Counted from the stretch's first letter, positions 19,664-29,054 are shown. The stretch: 64,000 nt of DNA from Algoriphagus lacus (GCF_003583985.1 NZ_QXML01000002.1:62001-126000); one strand, 5' to 3'. Notes: a model not told the origin generated them from the letters alone. Translations and numbers: made by a program.

Positions 19664-21247
19664 TCAGGGCTTGAAGATAACCAATTTCTGGCCGATGGTG
19701 ATGATGTTTTGGCTTCCGATATTGTTCCAGGATTTGACTTCAGCTACTGAAACGCCGTATTTTCGGGATATTGCAAAGAGGGTTTCTCCTGAACTCACAG
19801 TGTGGGTGATCCGCTCCGGTTGACTTCTGACGGAAGGCTCTTCAACGGGCTTTGAGATGGTTTCTACGCGTTTGGTTTCAGTGGTTGCTGTCACAGTCCT
19901 GTTTTGCTGGACGGGTTGAGTTACTGGTATAAAAGGAATCTGTTCCCCGCGCTTTCTTGGTTCCCTGAGATTCAGCACCATTCCTGGCTTGAGCTCCGCA
20001 TCTCTTCGAATCCGGTTTTTGGATTTGAGTGAGGAAAGGCGGATTCCATACTTCTGAGAAATCATCCAAAGGGTCTCTCCAGGCTGAACAACGTGAGTTT
20101 CTACCTCTGCACTGGTTTTTTTCTTTTCAGTGTAATAGTATTTGCCGGTTTCAATTCGCTCTCCTTCTTCCATGTCATTCAGCTTGAGGAACTTCTTTTC
20201 CTTCAAGCCGATTTCTTCAGAAAACTTGCTGGGTGAGGTCGTTTTTGCAGCCTGAACCCCATCCAGTTCATTGACCGTAATTTGATTGGGTTGGTTGGCT
20301 TTGGTGGTATTTCCGGAGATTTTCGGAAATGAATTGGCCTGTTTGTAAGCAGGAGAATTTTTATTGGAGGCAGAATAGGTCTGAGTTGATTTTGGTTTTT
20401 CCTCTGATTTTGTCACTGCAGGTTCCATGGGAAGTTCTCCACCCTTAACGTAATAAAGGGTATAAGAACCTGCCGGTACTTTGCCATTTGCAGCCCATTT
20501 GTTGAATTCCTTGAGGTGATCTTCGCTGACTCCAAATCGCTTGGCCAATGCTGCCATGGTAACCGGACCTTGAACCTGTACTTCCGCTAGTCGCTGATTG
20601 GAAACAAACACACTGATCTGATTTTCATAAGCAATCTTATGGGCCAAGTACTTTTTAAAATACCAGTGGGTATTTCTGTCCACTTCAATGATTTTTTTAC
20701 CGGTATACTGACTGCCAAAATACGCCTTGGCACCTCCTAGGCCCATTTGATAGGACACCAATGCGGTCATCCAGTTGTTGAGTTGGCTGTTGTGTTTTTT
20801 GAGATAAACGGCTGCCCCACGGGAAGAGGCGGCGATGCTTTTTCGCTCGTCGATCTGTGCATCCACACGCAACCCAACCTCCTCGGCAGTGCCCTGTTTG
20901 AATTGCCAAAAACCAACCGCGTTGGACGTCGATACGGCATCCGGGATCAGTCCGCTTTCCTGAATTACCAGATATTTCAGGTCTTCTGGCACCCCCTGAT
21001 TTCTCAGTTCCCGCTCGACGATTGGCATGTAAAGATTGACCCGTTCCTGTTTGACTTTGAAATAGGTCGGATTTCGGTATTGTGCATCGACATCGAGCTG
21101 GATTTCCCGCTGAGCTTGAGGGGTGATTTTAACCGTGAGATCTGCAAATTCCACTACTGCAGGAACCTGAGGAATCTGAGCCAGAAGGGATTGAGCCCAG
21201 AAGGGATTGAAAAGAAAAAGAATCAGTAAGAATAGTCGGGATTTCAT
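19664..21247 (-). CDS. LysM-containing lytic transglycosylase (MltD-like)
   Basis: A 527-residue murein hydrolase. A signal peptide occupies residues 1-24 (ending SLLAQ). The SLT domain covers about 60-220, with catalytic Glu97 in VIQESGLIPDAVS, then NAVGFWQFKQGTA and LVSYQMGLGGAKAYFG. A degenerate LysM-like segment lies near 235-275, and two clear LysM modules sit at about 384-430 and 478-527 (QPGETLWMISQKYG, SSGETLFAISRKYG). It cleaves peptidoglycan in the periplasm. The middle region (about 280-380) is low complexity. It lies in a leftward series M16 peptidase, O-methyltransferase, transglycosylase, DUF3078. Confidence 0.92.
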   Translation of the reverse strand: MKSRLFLLILFLFNPFWAQSLLAQIPQVPAVVEFADLTVKITPQAQREIQLDVDAQYRNPTYFKVKQERVNLYMPIVERELRNQGVPEDLKYLVIQESGLIPDAVSTSNAVGFWQFKQGTAEEVGLRVDAQIDERKSIAASSRGAAVYLKKHNSQLNNWMTALVSYQMGLGGAKAYFGSQYTGKKIIEVDRNTHWYFKKYLAHKIAYENQISVFVSNQRLAEVQVQGPVTMAALAKRFGVSEDHLKEFNKWAANGKVPAGSYTLYYVKGGELPMEPAVTKSEEKPKSTQTYSASNKNSPAYKQANSFPKISGNTTKANQPNQITVNELDGVQAAKTTSPSKFSEEIGLKEKKFLKLNDMEEGERIETGKYYYTEKKKTSAEVETHVVQPGETLWMISQKYGIRLSSLKSKNRIRRDAELKPGMVLNLREPRKRGEQIPFIPVTQPVQQNRTVTATTETKRVETISKPVEEPSVRSQPERITHTVSSGETLFAISRKYGVSVAEVKSWNNIGSQNIITIGQKLVIFKP

Positions 21248-21309
21248 CGAAAGTTACTTTCGTTTTACTCATCCCTGTTTTAGCAAAAATGATTCCCTTT
21301 TTGCCGGAA

Positions 21310-21954
21310 TCAGAGTTTTCTGGCCATCAATACTCCATCCCGGATCGGAAGCAGGATGTTTTCCACCCGGGGATCTTCATGGACTTTTTTGTTGAAATCA
21401 AGAATGGCCTGGGTGTCTTTGTCGATTTTCTGACCTTCTTCCACGAGGATTTTTCCGGACCAAAGGACGTTGTCAGCCAGGATGATTCCCCCACTGGGCA
21501 CTTTGTCGATGATTAAATCAAAATACTCGGCATAGAAAAACTTATCAGCATCGATGAATACCAGGTCGAAAGGTCCGTCAAGTGTCGGGATGATTTCCCG
21601 GGCATTTCCCAACCGGTAATCAATCTGAGAGGCAAGTCCGCTTTCTTCAAAAAATCCCCGAACCATCGTTTCCAGTTCATCATTGATGTCCAGGGTGATC
21701 AGTTTTCCGTCGGATTTCAATCCTCTTGCCAGGCAAATTCCAGAATACCCCGTATAGGTTCCGATCTCAAGAATGGCTTTGGGTTGGAGCATTTTTGTAA
21801 AAAGTTCCAGCATTTTTCCCTGTAAATGACCCGAAATCATCCGGGGCATCAAGACTTTGGCCTGTGTTTCCCGGGTGATTTTTTTTAGTAGGGCATCTTC
21901 CGGACTGGTGATGGATTCGCAGTAGGCGAGTAAGGCCGGATCAATAAATTCCAT
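21310..21954 (-). CDS. O-methyltransferase (class I, COMT-like)
   Basis: A 214-residue SAM-dependent methyltransferase of the caffeoyl-CoA/catechol O-methyltransferase type. Motif I is LEIGTYTGYSGICLA, motif II includes LITLDIND, and DLVFIDADKFFYAEYFD with ILADNVLWSGKI supplies metal-binding acids (Asp, Asp-Asn). Its substrate is unknown; the family also includes tRNA hydroxyuridine methyltransferases (TrmR). It begins 3 nt after the M16 peptidase stop. Confidence 0.92.
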   Translation of the reverse strand: MEFIDPALLAYCESITSPEDALLKKITRETQAKVLMPRMISGHLQGKMLELFTKMLQPKAILEIGTYTGYSGICLARGLKSDGKLITLDINDELETMVRGFFEESGLASQIDYRLGNAREIIPTLDGPFDLVFIDADKFFYAEYFDLIIDKVPSGGIILADNVLWSGKILVEEGQKIDKDTQAILDFNKKVHEDPRVENILLPIRDGVLMARKL

Positions 21955-21957
21955 GGA

Positions 21958-23184
21958 TCAATTTGGGGTATAGATAAGATAGGTCAGCTGCTCGGGGTTG
22001 AAAATATCCCCTGCAATTTCCTGAATTTCCTCGGCAGTCGTTGACCGGATTTGGTCAAATATTTTTTCCAAAGGATCAATTTTACCATGATCAATGAGGC
22101 TTTTGCCATAGACGAGCATCAAAGCTGCGTAATTTTCCTCCGCCATGGCCATTTGTCCGATTGCCTGTTCTTTGGCCATATGAAGCTGGAGACTTCCCAG
22201 TTTTTTGATCCTGAGTTTTTCCATTTCCCGATGGACGATAGACAGGCATTTTTTGAGGGTTTTGTTTTCGGTGCCAAAATAAATCCCAAAAAAACCCGTG
22301 TCCGAAAAGGGCTGATAGCTGGACTCGATGCTGTAGACATAGCCGTAATTTTCCCTCAGGGAGAGATTCAGACGGCTATTCATGCTGGGGCCTCCGAGGA
22401 TATTATTGAGGAGGTAAAGTTTGTATCGGTTTGGGTCATGAAGGGAATAGGCTGGTCTTCCCATTGCGCAGAGGGACTGCGTGACGTCGCGCTGCACTGT
22501 TTTGTGCTTGGGCTTATAGTCGTGAAAGCCGTTTCTGACGTAGAGCGTATGCTTAGGCTGGATTTGATTCAAAGGTCCTTCAATCGCTTTGAGCGCTTTT
22601 TCGAATGATATATTGCCGACGACGGAGAAGACGATCTCCGAGGTGTCCAACCGCGTGGATATGTAATCGAAAAAATCCTGCTGGGTAAATCGGCCAACGG
22701 TTTCTTCGGTCCCGAGTATATTTCTTCCTAAGGCATGATTTTCAAACACCAAGGCATCCAATTCATCCTGAATCGAATCGTCCGGAGAATCCCGATACAT
22801 CGCCATTTCTTCTAGGATTACCTGGCGTTCTTTTTCGATTTGTTTGGTTGGGAAGGTACTGTTGAAGGTGATGTCAAACAGAAGATCGGCAGCTTTGCTG
22901 TAATGCTCCTTGAGGATGGAGGCATAAAAGCAAACTTTCTCCTTGGTAGTGTAAGCATTGAGCTCGCCTCCCAGAGACTCCAGGCGATTGATGATATGAA
23001 ATGTTTTCCGCTTATGAGTGCCTTTGAAGGCCATGTGTTCCCAAAAATGTGCGAGGCCTTCCTGATCTTTGTCCTCGTCCCGGCTACCCATATTCAGAAT
23101 AAAGCCACAGTGGACCAAACGGGTATGTGTCACTTCTTGATGGACAATCCGGATGCCGTTGGACAGCTCTTTGATTTGGTACAT
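21958..23184 (-). CDS. M16 family zinc peptidase (pitrilysin-like)
   Basis: A 408-residue M16 peptidase. The inverted zinc motif HFWEH is at residues 46-50, and the distal Glu lies in KERQVILEEMAMYRDSPDD. A short M16B-type length suggests it works as a dimer, like processing peptidases. There is no signal peptide, so it is cytoplasmic. It heads the leftward group with the O-methyltransferase 3 nt downstream. Confidence 0.93.
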   Translation of the reverse strand: MYQIKELSNGIRIVHQEVTHTRLVHCGFILNMGSRDEDKDQEGLAHFWEHMAFKGTHKRKTFHIINRLESLGGELNAYTTKEKVCFYASILKEHYSKAADLLFDITFNSTFPTKQIEKERQVILEEMAMYRDSPDDSIQDELDALVFENHALGRNILGTEETVGRFTQQDFFDYISTRLDTSEIVFSVVGNISFEKALKAIEGPLNQIQPKHTLYVRNGFHDYKPKHKTVQRDVTQSLCAMGRPAYSLHDPNRYKLYLLNNILGGPSMNSRLNLSLRENYGYVYSIESSYQPFSDTGFFGIYFGTENKTLKKCLSIVHREMEKLRIKKLGSLQLHMAKEQAIGQMAMAEENYAALMLVYGKSLIDHGKIDPLEKIFDQIRSTTAEEIQEIAGDIFNPEQLTYLIYTPN

Positions 23185-23248
23185 GAATACTAGTTTTAAA
23201 TTGAAAGTACAGAAAAATCCGGCTTTTTTAACTCCGTATTATTAATGT

Positions 23249-23256
23249 TAAGTTTG
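23249..23256 (+). promoter_or_regulatory. Probable -7 element for the glycosyltransferase/pepP unit
   Basis: TAAGTTTG followed by C matches TAnnTTTG. It lies about 60 nt before the glycosyltransferase ATG. The -33 region is T-rich but has no exact TTTG at the usual distance. Confidence 0.4.
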
Positions 23257-23317
23257 CGAATAAGCCTATGCGAAAAAACACCAAATTTTCTGAAGAGGTT
23301 TGTTCAATTCTTCGTTT

Positions 23318-24148
23318 ATGTCAAATTTTGGCCGGATTCAGGCTTCTCTGATCATTTCAGTTTACAAAAACACAAAGTTCCTGGAGGCGGTATTGAGATC
23401 TTTGGAACATCAAACCTGGAAGAATTTTGAAGTCATCATCTCGGAGGATGGGAATAGCACTGAAATGCGGGAGTTTATTTCCACCAGAAAATTTCCGTTT
23501 CCATTGCAACACCTCACCCAGGAAGATTTGGGTTGGAGAAAGAACAAGGCCCTCAACCGGGCAATCCAATCGGCAAAATCGGATTGGTTGGTTTTTATAG
23601 ACGGGGATTGTGTACTCCATCCCCGTTTTATGGAGTTCCACTGGACTTTGGCGGATGACAAATCCATCCTTGCGGGGAAGCGGATCAAACTTGATCCGGA
23701 AACCAGTGACAGACTCCTTTCGGGGGAATTAAGCCTTGAAAACATGAATTCCGAAATCAGAAAGCGCGCCTCATTCATCAAAAAGAACGGAGGAGCATTT
23801 GTGGAAGAGGGGATTTTTATTGACCCAAAGGGATTTCTTGGCTTTCTCACAAGACTCCGAAAAATGAAGCACCTCAAAGGATGTAACATGTCCTTTCATC
23901 GACACGCTATCGAAGCGATCAACGGGTTTGATGAAGATTACACCAAGCCAGCAGTAGGAGAGGATGCGGATTTGTTGTGGAGATTTGAAGGCATGGGCTA
24001 TCGCTTAAAGTCAGTCAGAAACCTAGCTGTGCAATACCATCTATACCATAAAGAAAGTTGGACGGATCAGGAGGAGAATCTGGCCTTGATGCGAAAAAAT
24101 CAGGAAGCCCATCGTTTTTTTTGTAAAAATGGGCTTCAAAAACTGTAA
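23318..24148 (+). CDS. Family 2 glycosyltransferase
   Basis: A GT-A fold glycosyltransferase of 276 residues from the ATG at 23318 (a TTG at 23300 would add six). The nucleotide-sugar site opens with SLIISVYKNTKFLEAVLRSL and VIISEDGN, and the metal site is VFIDGDCVLHP. The C-terminal part, with KGCNMSFHR, FDEDY and GEDADLLWRFE, matches the galactosyltransferase-like (GT7 C-terminal) module common in GT2 enzymes. It is cytoplasmic or membrane-peripheral. It lies 17 nt upstream of pepP but no functional link is evident. Confidence 0.88.
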   Translation: MSNFGRIQASLIISVYKNTKFLEAVLRSLEHQTWKNFEVIISEDGNSTEMREFISTRKFPFPLQHLTQEDLGWRKNKALNRAIQSAKSDWLVFIDGDCVLHPRFMEFHWTLADDKSILAGKRIKLDPETSDRLLSGELSLENMNSEIRKRASFIKKNGGAFVEEGIFIDPKGFLGFLTRLRKMKHLKGCNMSFHRHAIEAINGFDEDYTKPAVGEDADLLWRFEGMGYRLKSVRNLAVQYHLYHKESWTDQEENLALMRKNQEAHRFFCKNGLQKL

Positions 24149-24165
24149 GAATAATCCTGTTTAGC

Positions 24166-25455
24166 ATGAAATATACCCCATTACCCAAGGAGTTTTATAT
24201 CCGAAACCGAGCAAAGTTTACGGCCCAACTCGCCAAGAATTCGGTGGCTGTTTTCAATTCCAATGACATTATGCCTACCAATGCAGACGGTACAATGAAA
24301 TTCCGCCAAAACAACGATTTGTTTTACCTCTGCGGGATTGATCAGGAAGAGTCAATTTTGCTGCTTGCCCCGGATTGCCCAATTCCTACGATGCGGGAGG
24401 TGTTGTTTCTTCGGGAAACGAATGAGCATATCGCAGTTTGGGAAGGGCATAAATACACCAAAGAGGAAGCAGAGGCTGCATCCGGGATCAAAAATATCCA
24501 GTGGCTATCTGCTTTTGAGAATATCCTGAATACTGTGGTTGCGCTTTCGGAGCGGATTTACCTCAATACCAATGAGCATCTCAGGGCTGGTGTAGTCGTT
24601 GAGACCCGCGATTCCCGGTTTATCAAATCCTGCAAGGAAAAGTTCCCGCTCCATCAGTTTGACCGATTGGCTCCCATTATGCATAAGCTTCGTGGGGTAA
24701 AAGAGCAGGAGGAAATTGACCAAATGCAGATCGCCTGCGACATTACAGAAAAGGGATTCCGTAGAATTCTTTCCTTTGTCAAACCGGGAGTTACGGAATA
24801 TGAGATTGAGGCGGAGTTTATCCACGAGTTTGTTAAAAACCGGAGCAAGGGATTTGCCTATGAGCCGATCATTGCTTCCGGACCTTCTGCCTGTGTCTTG
24901 CATTATGTCGAAAACAACAAGGCATGCAAGGATGGGGAATTAATCCTCTTGGATGTCGGAGCGGAATACGGAAACTACAATGCGGACATGACCCGAACCA
25001 TTCCGGTGAATGGTCGGTTCAGTGCCAGGCAGCGGGCCGTATACGATGCAGTGCTTAGAGTCCATCAGGAGGCGGCGAAGATGTTAAGGCCTGGCACAAC
25101 CATTCAGGAGTATCATAAAGAAGTTGGATTGATAATGCAGTCCGAACTGCTCGGATTGGGACTGATTGATCAGACTGACATCAAAAATCAGGACCCCAAC
25201 TTGCCTGCTTACAAAAAGTACTTTATGCATGGAACTTCACATCATTTGGGGCTGGATGTACATGACGTGGGAACGATGCACTTTCCGGTTACTCCGGGAA
25301 TGGTGTTCACCGTAGAGCCGGGGATTTACATTCCTGCTGAAGGATTCGGAATCCGACTGGAAAACAATATTGTGATTAAGGAAGAGGGTTATTTCGACCT
25401 GATGCGAAATATTCCGATTGAGGCAGAAGAAATTGAGAGCTTAATGAATAGTTAA
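24166..25455 (+). CDS. pepP: Xaa-Pro aminopeptidase (M24B)
   Basis: A 429-residue aminopeptidase P that releases N-terminal residues preceding proline. The N-terminal creatinase-like domain includes FRQNNDLFYLCGIDQEES. The pita-bread catalytic domain holds the metal ligands: Asp in LLDVGAEYGNYNADMTRT (two Asp), His in HGTSHHLGLDVHDVG, Glu in VEPGIY, and Glu in RLENN. Length is normal and it is cytoplasmic. It is followed by a palindromic repeat and a terminator. Confidence 0.94.
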   Translation: MKYTPLPKEFYIRNRAKFTAQLAKNSVAVFNSNDIMPTNADGTMKFRQNNDLFYLCGIDQEESILLLAPDCPIPTMREVLFLRETNEHIAVWEGHKYTKEEAEAASGIKNIQWLSAFENILNTVVALSERIYLNTNEHLRAGVVVETRDSRFIKSCKEKFPLHQFDRLAPIMHKLRGVKEQEEIDQMQIACDITEKGFRRILSFVKPGVTEYEIEAEFIHEFVKNRSKGFAYEPIIASGPSACVLHYVENNKACKDGELILLDVGAEYGNYNADMTRTIPVNGRFSARQRAVYDAVLRVHQEAAKMLRPGTTIQEYHKEVGLIMQSELLGLGLIDQTDIKNQDPNLPAYKKYFMHGTSHHLGLDVHDVGTMHFPVTPGMVFTVEPGIYIPAEGFGIRLENNIVIKEEGYFDLMRNIPIEAEEIESLMNS

Positions 25456-25472
25456 GCCGGATATGCTCCATC

Positions 25473-25505
25473 AACTTTTCCAAAGTTCAAAACTTTGGAA
25501 AAGTT
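25473..25505. repeat. 33-nt perfect palindrome, copy 2 (AACTnTTnCAAAGnT family)
   Basis: Arms AACTTTTCCAAAGTT (25473-25487) and AACTTTGGAAAAGTT (25491-25505) with a 3-nt loop. Against copy 1 (5315-5347) the arms differ at three positions, and each change is matched by its pairing partner. It lies between the pepP stop and a separate T-run terminator. Confidence 0.8.
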
Positions 25506-25525
25506 ATTTGACAATTAAAAACAAA

Positions 25526-25560
25526 AAACCCTCTCAGAGCAATCTGAGAGGGTTTTTTTT
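25526..25560. terminator. Terminator between pepP and tsf
   Basis: Twelve- to thirteen-base arms around CCCTCTCAGA and TCTGAGAGGG with a GCAA tetraloop, followed by eight T residues on the plus strand and preceded by an A run. It can serve both convergent genes. Confidence 0.85.
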
Positions 25561-25580
25561 AAAATTAGAGAATCAGAAAA

Positions 25581-26411
25581 TTATCCGATTGAGATCCTCT
25601 TGAATGCATTGACAGTCAGTCCTTTGCTTACGCTGTCAAGGTACTGTGCGATAGTCACAGAATTGTCCTTTACAAACTGCTGGCTCAACAAAGTGCTTTC
25701 CTTGTAGAACTTCTGAAGCTTACCTAAGGCAATTTTTTCAAGCATTTCTTCAGGCTTACCTTCAGCTCTCGCTTGCTCTTTTCCGATTTCGATTTCTCGC
25801 TGAATGGTAGTAGCATCAACGCCATCTTTGTCCACAGCAACTGGGTTCATAGCTGCAATCTGCATCGCTACGTCTTTTCCAGCATCTTCTACGTTTTTGC
25901 CAGAAGTGTTTACCAATCCTACTAACACACCCAATTTGCCATTGGAGTGGATGTAGGTCACTACTTGTTCAGCAGCGATTACTTCATAGTGAGAAATTTC
26001 TATTTTCTCGCCGATTTTACCGGTCATTTCAATGATTTTCTCAGAAACGGTGATGTTTCCGAAAGGTAAAGCCAAGATTTGGTCGGTTGAGGTAGCACCA
26101 TTTGCTACGGCAAGGTCGATCAGGGTATTAGCAAAACCACCGAATTCTTCGTTTTTGGCCACAAAGTCAGTTTCGCAAGTTAAAGAAAGCAAGATGCCTT
26201 TTGCGCCTTTTTCGGCTACTCGGGTTACTACTACTCCTTCTTTGGTTTCGCGGTCAGCTCTGGAAGCAGATACTTTTTGACCTTTTTTTCTGAGGATGTC
26301 AACTGCTTTTTCGAAGTCGCCTTCAGCTTCAGTCAAAGCTTTTTTGCAGTCCATCATACCGGCACCGGTCATTTGTCTCAGTTTGTTTACGTCTTGTGCA
26401 GTAATTGCCAT
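25581..26411 (-). CDS. tsf: Translation elongation factor Ts
   Basis: A 276-residue EF-Ts, the nucleotide exchange factor of EF-Tu. The N-terminal UBA-like domain (VNKLRQMTGAGMMDCKKAL) and the TCETDFVAKNEEF motif that contacts EF-Tu are intact. It is the last gene of the leftward rplM-rpsI-rpsB-tsf operon. A 14-bp hairpin with a T run lies between rpsB and tsf and may reduce read-through. Confidence 0.97.
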   Translation of the reverse strand: MAITAQDVNKLRQMTGAGMMDCKKALTEAEGDFEKAVDILRKKGQKVSASRADRETKEGVVVTRVAEKGAKGILLSLTCETDFVAKNEEFGGFANTLIDLAVANGATSTDQILALPFGNITVSEKIIEMTGKIGEKIEISHYEVIAAEQVVTYIHSNGKLGVLVGLVNTSGKNVEDAGKDVAMQIAAMNPVAVDKDGVDATTIQREIEIGKEQARAEGKPEEMLEKIALGKLQKFYKESTLLSQQFVKDNSVTIAQYLDSVSKGLTVNAFKRISIG

Positions 26412-26464
26412 TGTGTGATCTGTTTATTTTAAACGGGATATAGTTCGTTAGTCAGGATAAAACA

Positions 26465-26503
26465 AAAAATTGAACATCGACCTGAGCCAGATGTTCAATT
26501 TTT
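26465..26503 (-). terminator. Terminator-like hairpin between rpsB and tsf
   Basis: Fourteen-base perfect arms AAAAATTGAACATC (26465-26478) and GATGTTCAATTTTT (26490-26503) with an 11-nt loop. Read leftward it ends in a T run. Because tsf follows on the same strand, it is probably a partial terminator or an RNA-processing element inside the operon. Confidence 0.6.
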
Positions 26504-26525
26504 CTATAATCAAATCGATTGTGGA

Positions 26526-27287
26526 TTATTCTTGCGTTTCAGCGTCCACAGCTCTTTTTGCTTCTTCCTCTTCAGAAAGTTTAGCATCGTCCTTGTCTCT
26601 CTTACGCTCAGAAAGACCTTCTTCGATAGCTGCGCCAAATGCTTTAACAAGCAAAGAAACTGATTTGAATGCATCGTCATTGGCTGGGATAGGGAAATCC
26701 ACCTCGTTAGGGTTGGAGTTTGTATCTACCAATGCGAAAACAGGGATACCAAGCTTTTGTGCTTCGGCAATTGCAATATGTTCTCTTTTGATATCCACTA
26801 CGAAAAGAGCTGCAGGAAGTCTGCTCAGGTCGGAGATACCGCCCAATACGCTTTCCATTTTTTCTTTCTGACGGCTGACCATCAGACGCTCTTTCTTAGC
26901 CAAGTTCTTGTAAGCATCTTCCTTCATCAATTTCTCAAGGGAAGACATTTTCTTAAGAGACTTACGAATGGTAGCGAAGTTGGTCAACATACCGCCCAAC
27001 CATCTTTCGGTCACGTAAGGCATGTTGAGACGCTGTGCTTCTGCTGCTACCAGGTCTTTGGCTTGTTTTTTCGTAGCGACAAACATGATTTTTTTGCCGG
27101 AACGTACGATGTGCTTGATTGCGTTGGATGCTTCTTCGAGGCAAGCAAGCGTTTTGTTGAGGTCGATAATATGGATACCATTCTTCTCCATAAAAATGTA
27201 TGGAGCCATTCTTGGATCCCACTTTCTCGTCAAGTGTCCGAAGTGAACACCAGCATCCAGTAAGTCTTTGTATTCGATTTTTGACAT
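26526..27287 (-). CDS. rpsB: 30S ribosomal protein S2
   Basis: A 253-residue S2 with the conserved [21 protein letters not shown] start and [20 protein letters not shown]. The C-terminal 30 residues are a charged tail ([20 protein letters not shown]) typical of Bacteroidota S2. It lies within the rplM-rpsI-rpsB-tsf operon, 38 nt after rpsI. Confidence 0.97.
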   Translation of the reverse strand: MSKIEYKDLLDAGVHFGHLTRKWDPRMAPYIFMEKNGIHIIDLNKTLACLEEASNAIKHIVRSGKKIMFVATKKQAKDLVAAEAQRLNMPYVTERWLGGMLTNFATIRKSLKKMSSLEKLMKEDAYKNLAKKERLMVSRQKEKMESVLGGISDLSRLPAALFVVDIKREHIAIAEAQKLGIPVFALVDTNSNPNEVDFPIPANDDAFKSVSLLVKAFGAAIEEGLSERKRDKDDAKLSEEEEAKRAVDAETQE

Positions 27288-27325
27288 GAATGAAATTGTT
27301 TTCTATTGAATGAAGATCGTTCCGA

Positions 27326-27712
27326 TTAACGCTTGGAGAACTGGAATCTTCTTCTTGCTTTTCTACGTCCTGGTTTCTTACGCTCGACCATTCTTGGGTC
27401 ACGGGTAAGGAAACCTTCTTTCTTCAAAGGACCTCTGTGTGTTTCGTCAAATTCACACAAAGCTCTGGAGATAGCCATACGGGCTGCCTCAGCTTGTCCT
27501 TTGATACCGCCTCCATCTACATTGATCTGGATGTCATAGTTACCATCTACCCCTACCAGTGTCAAAGGCTGCTTCACTACGATCTGATGAAGATCAAATG
27601 GGAAGTAAACTTCGATGGATTTGTTGTTGACGGTAATTTTGCCATTTCCCGGAGTCATATAAATACGAGCTACGGAGGTCTTTCTTCTACCGATTTTGTT
27701 TATCATTTCCAT
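27326..27712 (-). CDS. rpsI: 30S ribosomal protein S9
   Basis: A 128-residue S9. NKIGRRKTSVARIYMTPGNG opens the protein and the basic tail PGRRKARRRFQFSKR, which reaches the P-site tRNA, closes it. It starts 11 nt after rplM, the usual L13-S9 pair. Confidence 0.97.
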   Translation of the reverse strand: MEMINKIGRRKTSVARIYMTPGNGKITVNNKSIEVYFPFDLHQIVVKQPLTLVGVDGNYDIQINVDGGGIKGQAEAARMAISRALCEFDETHRGPLKKEGFLTRDPRMVERKKPGRRKARRRFQFSKR

Positions 27713-27723
27713 GATTTAGGAGA

Positions 27724-28167
27724 TTAAAGTGTGATGGCTTTTGGCTGCTGTGCGGCATGAGGATGCTCAGATCCTTCATAGACATACAGGTTACCGTACA
27801 ACTTACTTCCCAATCTGTTTTTAGGCAACATGCCTCTTACAGCTTTCTCAATCAGGATTGCTGAAGATTTCTGCTTCAACAATCTAGGGGTAGAGATTCG
27901 CTGTCCACCTGGGTAACCGGTGTGGCGCACATATACTTTTGCGTCCCACTTGTCACCTGTCAATCTGACTTTGTCAGCGTTGATTACAATGACGTTGTCA
28001 CCGCAATCCACGTTAGGAGTGAAGCTAGGCTTCGTCTTTCCTCGCAAGATTTTCGCAACCTCACTCGCCAATCGTCCAAGAATCGCAGCTTGGGCATCCA
28101 CTACCACCCACTGCTTTTCTACTGTGGAGGCGTTGGCTGAGATGGTTTTATAGCTCAGAGTATCCAC
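27724..28167 (-). CDS. rplM: 50S ribosomal protein L13
   Basis: A 147-residue L13, an early assembly protein of the large subunit. WVVVDAQAAILGRLASEVAK, NVDCGDNVIVINADKV and LIEKAVRGMLPKNRLG are characteristic. It is the first gene of the operon, driven by a promoter with a well-matched -33/-7 pair, and has a short 5' leader of about 50 nt. Confidence 0.97.
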   Translation of the reverse strand: MDTLSYKTISANASTVEKQWVVVDAQAAILGRLASEVAKILRGKTKPSFTPNVDCGDNVIVINADKVRLTGDKWDAKVYVRHTGYPGGQRISTPRLLKQKSSAILIEKAVRGMLPKNRLGSKLYGNLYVYEGSEHPHAAQQPKAITL

Positions 28168-28223
28168 TGTGTAACTGTTTAATTTTTAGCTTGTTATTTA
28201 TTTATCGACCCCAAAAAGGGACA

Positions 28224-28255
28224 CAAAGATAGAAGTATTTTATTTTTCATGCAAA
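28224..28255 (-). promoter_or_regulatory. Promoter of the rplM-rpsI-rpsB-tsf operon
   Basis: Read leftward: TTTG (28255-28252), 20-nt spacer, TATCTTTG (28231-28224). This matches the Bacteroidota sigma-ABfr consensus TTTG-N(17-23)-TAnnTTTG exactly. The predicted start site near 28218 leaves a leader of about 50 nt with a small CCC/GGG hairpin. Confidence 0.75.
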
Positions 28256-28293
28256 CTATTTCCAATCCTAGGTCCTAATTTTCATAGGCTTAG

Positions 28294-28316
28294 GAAAAAA
28301 TCCCAAAAGGGAATTT
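28294..28316 (-). terminator. Weak terminator candidate after the RluA-type gene
   Basis: Read leftward, a short TCCC/GGGA stem with a TTTT loop is followed by six T residues. The stem is short, so this is tentative. Confidence 0.35.
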
Positions 28317-28343
28317 GGTTTGGCAATTCTCAGTTGACGCTTT

Positions 28344-29054
28344 TCAGGCGTTTTTTTCCAGCTGTTGGACTAAAACCTGAAAATCTTTGGGGTAGGGGGC
28401 TTCGACTTTTATCGGATTGCCGTCCAGGCCTTCAAAGGTGATTGAATACGCGTGTAAAGAGACCCGCTGCATAATGGGTAATTCCTCCGTATCTTTTTTC
28501 AGATTGAATCTGCGCTTGAGTGAAGAAAGGTACAAAGGGTTGCCGCCATAAAGTGTATCACCACAAATGGGCGATTTGAGGTAAGCCAAGTGTACTCTGA
28601 TTTGGTGTAATCGACCTGTGATCGGTTTACACTCCACCAGGGTGTGTGCATAGTAGGTTTTCAACGTGTTGAAAATGGTCTGCGCAGGCTTGCCCTCTTT
28701 ACTGACTTTTGCGATTCCTTTGTTGTTGGCAAGAAGATTTCGGTCCACCAGCTCATTGCTGAATTCCTTAATCCCCTCGACCACTGCATGATAGACTTTT
28801 TCCACTTTTCTGCTTTCAAACTGCATGGCCAAGTGCCTGTAGGCCTCCGGATTTTTGGCAATCACCAGACATCCCGAAGTCTCCTTGTCCAATCGGTGAC
28901 ACAGCTGGGCATCTGCTGTATGGGCCTTGGCAAGGTCGAGGATGTTCTGCGCCTCGTGCCGGTCGTCTAAGCTCGACAGGTAAGGCGGCTTGTTGATTAC
29001 CAAGTAATCCGCATTTTCAAACAGAATCAGGTTATCAAAATCTACTTTCTTCAT
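28344..29054 (-). CDS. RluA family RNA pseudouridine synthase
   Basis: A 236-residue pseudouridine synthase. The catalytic motif is LCHRLDKETSGCLVIAK with the Asp of HRLD, and KPITGRLHQIRVHLA is the second family signature. There is no S4 domain, as in the shorter RluA/TruC types. The exact target (rRNA or tRNA uridine) cannot be told from sequence. It is monocistronic and divergent from the HipA-like gene. Confidence 0.92.
   Translation of the reverse strand: MKKVDFDNLILFENADYLVINKPPYLSSLDDRHEAQNILDLAKAHTADAQLCHRLDKETSGCLVIAKNPEAYRHLAMQFESRKVEKVYHAVVEGIKEFSNELVDRNLLANNKGIAKVSKEGKPAQTIFNTLKTYYAHTLVECKPITGRLHQIRVHLAYLKSPICGDTLYGGNPLYLSSLKRRFNLKKDTEELPIMQRVSLHAYSITFEGLDGNPIKVEAPYPKDFQVLVQQLEKNA

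Noticed and set aside
28168-28220. A ribosomal-protein leader (riboregulator) before rplM
   Set aside because: The leader is short with only a 3-bp hairpin; no known leader structure could be recognised.
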